A stretch of 64,000 nt of DNA from Streptomyces albiflavescens (lineage in GTDB: Bacteria > Actinomycetota > Actinomycetes > Streptomycetales > Streptomycetaceae). The position numbers and the translations under genes were made by a program. Under the pieces are notes generated by a model. It searched no databases. It was not told the origin of the DNA and saw nothing but the letters and a program-made list of their open reading frames with translations. Numbering within the stretch: position 1 is the first letter of the stretch; each line of letters begins with the position of its first letter. This document shows positions 63,444-64,000 of the stretch, one piece after another. The stretch is from NCBI RefSeq assembly GCF_014645835.1, contig NZ_BMMM01000003.1, positions 248,001 through 312,000 of the forward strand. The letters run 5' to 3'.

Positions 63444-64000
63444 CTACGACCTGAACCGGTGGTGGAAGGATCGTGCGGTCGTCAGGAGCGCGAGGACGAG
63501 TGCGGCGGGTATCCCGTAGGCGAGTCGGAAGTGGCCGGTGGACCCGAGGATTCCGCTGGCGGCCCCGCCGGTGAGCACACCGATGTAGTTGAAGACGTTC
63601 ATGCGGGCCAGGACCGCTTCGATCGCCCCCGGTCGCAGGCGTCCGGCGGAGGCAAGGCACAGGGGGACGAGTGCGGAGACCCCGAGCCCGGTGCACGCGG
63701 CGGCCAGGACCGCGTACGGCCAGGAGGGCGCGGCTGCCAATCCGGCCAGGGCCGTGGCGGTGAGCAGGGCGGCGGCACGGATCACGGCCGCCGGGCCGAT
63801 CGCGCGTACCAGATGGTCGGCGCAGGCCCGCCCGGTGACGGTGCCCACCTGGTAGGCCGCATAGGCCAGAGGTGCGAGGGACAGGGCGGTGTCCAGGGTC
63901 TGGTGGAGATAGAGCGTGGACCACGACGAGACCGTGGAGTCGATGACATAAGCGACCAGGAGGACAAGGCCGAACGGGGCGAGTTCGACCCACAGTCCGC
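63444..64000 (-). CDS. MFS transporter, C-terminal part (cut by window edge)
   Basis: About 185 residues visible, reading out of the window at the N-terminus. Segments LAPFGLVLLVAYVIDSTVSS, APLAYAAYQVGTVTGRACAD, AVIRAAALLTATALAGLAAA and AVLAAACTGLGVSALVPLCL are the last six helices of a YbjJ/MFS-type permease, ending in a basic tail FHHRFRS. It has its own stop TAG and is separated from the FMO gene by 340 bases, so a link with the catabolic cluster is not shown. Confidence 0.75.
   Translation of the reverse strand, partial: GLWVELAPFGLVLLVAYVIDSTVSSWSTLYLHQTLDTALSLAPLAYAAYQVGTVTGRACADHLVRAIGPAAVIRAAALLTATALAGLAAAPSWPYAVLAAACTGLGVSALVPLCLASAGRLRPGAIEAVLARMNVFNYIGVLTGGAASGILGSTGHFRLAYGIPAALVLALLTTARSFHHRFRS

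Overview
The window is high-GC actinobacterial DNA and is almost certainly a Streptomyces chromosome. The evidence is the codon usage, frequent GTG/TTG starts, Tat and lipoprotein signals, a GlgC/GlgM pair, a PanD of streptomycete type, and a Streptomyces-type palindromic repeat and MITE. About 50 protein genes can be supported. I found no rRNA, tRNA or CRISPR array.

Region 1 (1-27.8 kb) is a glycan-degradation island. It holds an exported GH85 endo-beta-N-acetylglucosaminidase (cut by the window edge), an intracellular GH5-type enzyme that resembles Man-beta-1,4-GlcNAc hydrolases, a complete CUT1 sugar ABC importer and its LacI-type repressor. These are followed by a wrecked GH20 hexosaminidase beside a dead TnpB element, a GH29 alpha-L-fucosidase, a GH92 alpha-mannosidase, a GH127 enzyme with a ricin-type lectin tail, and a PA14-GH2 enzyme. 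Read together, the first half looks like an N-glycan scavenging system: release outside the cell, import, then cleavage inside. A block of unrelated genes lies between GH29 and GH92 (10.7-20 kb): amidase, GNAT, a 58-aa unknown protein, a PF03773-type permease, a PhnZ-like HD protein carrying an in-frame repeat insertion, an SDR whose stop codon lies in a MITE target duplication, a Zn-ribbon SDR and a WS/DGAT acyltransferase.

Region 2 (27.9-33.7 kb) is a LacI regulator followed by a YtfQ-YtfR-YtfT-YjfF-like CUT2 importer with two permeases. Near-identical operator-like sites flank it and also lie in front of the GH2 gene; related CAACGTTG sites lie in front of GH92.

Region 3 (33.7-43.3 kb) is housekeeping: GlgC and GlgM, a FhuF-like 2Fe-2S protein, a DMT permease, an Rpf/LysM/M23 cell-wall hydrolase, 6-phosphogluconate dehydrogenase, a tiny proline-rich protein, an Asp/Glu racemase-family protein, a GNAT-like protein and PanD.

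Region 4 (43.6-50.4 kb) looks phosphate-related: a secreted metallophosphoesterase behind a three-unit PHO-box-like repeat, an MFS exporter with a beta-propeller membrane protein, and a secreted lamin-tail/EEP nuclease.

Region 5 (50.5-63.1 kb) is a catabolic cluster on the minus strand: FMO, SDR, ALDH, an AraC regulator, BKACE (DUF849), quinone oxidoreductase, TauD dioxygenase, MFS, alpha/beta hydrolase and acetoacetate-CoA ligase. BKACE makes acetoacetate and the ligase would activate it, so the set suggests breakdown of an unidentified compound through a beta-keto acid. A partial MFS gene closes the window. A 51-bp dispersed repeat occurs three times in regions 4-5.
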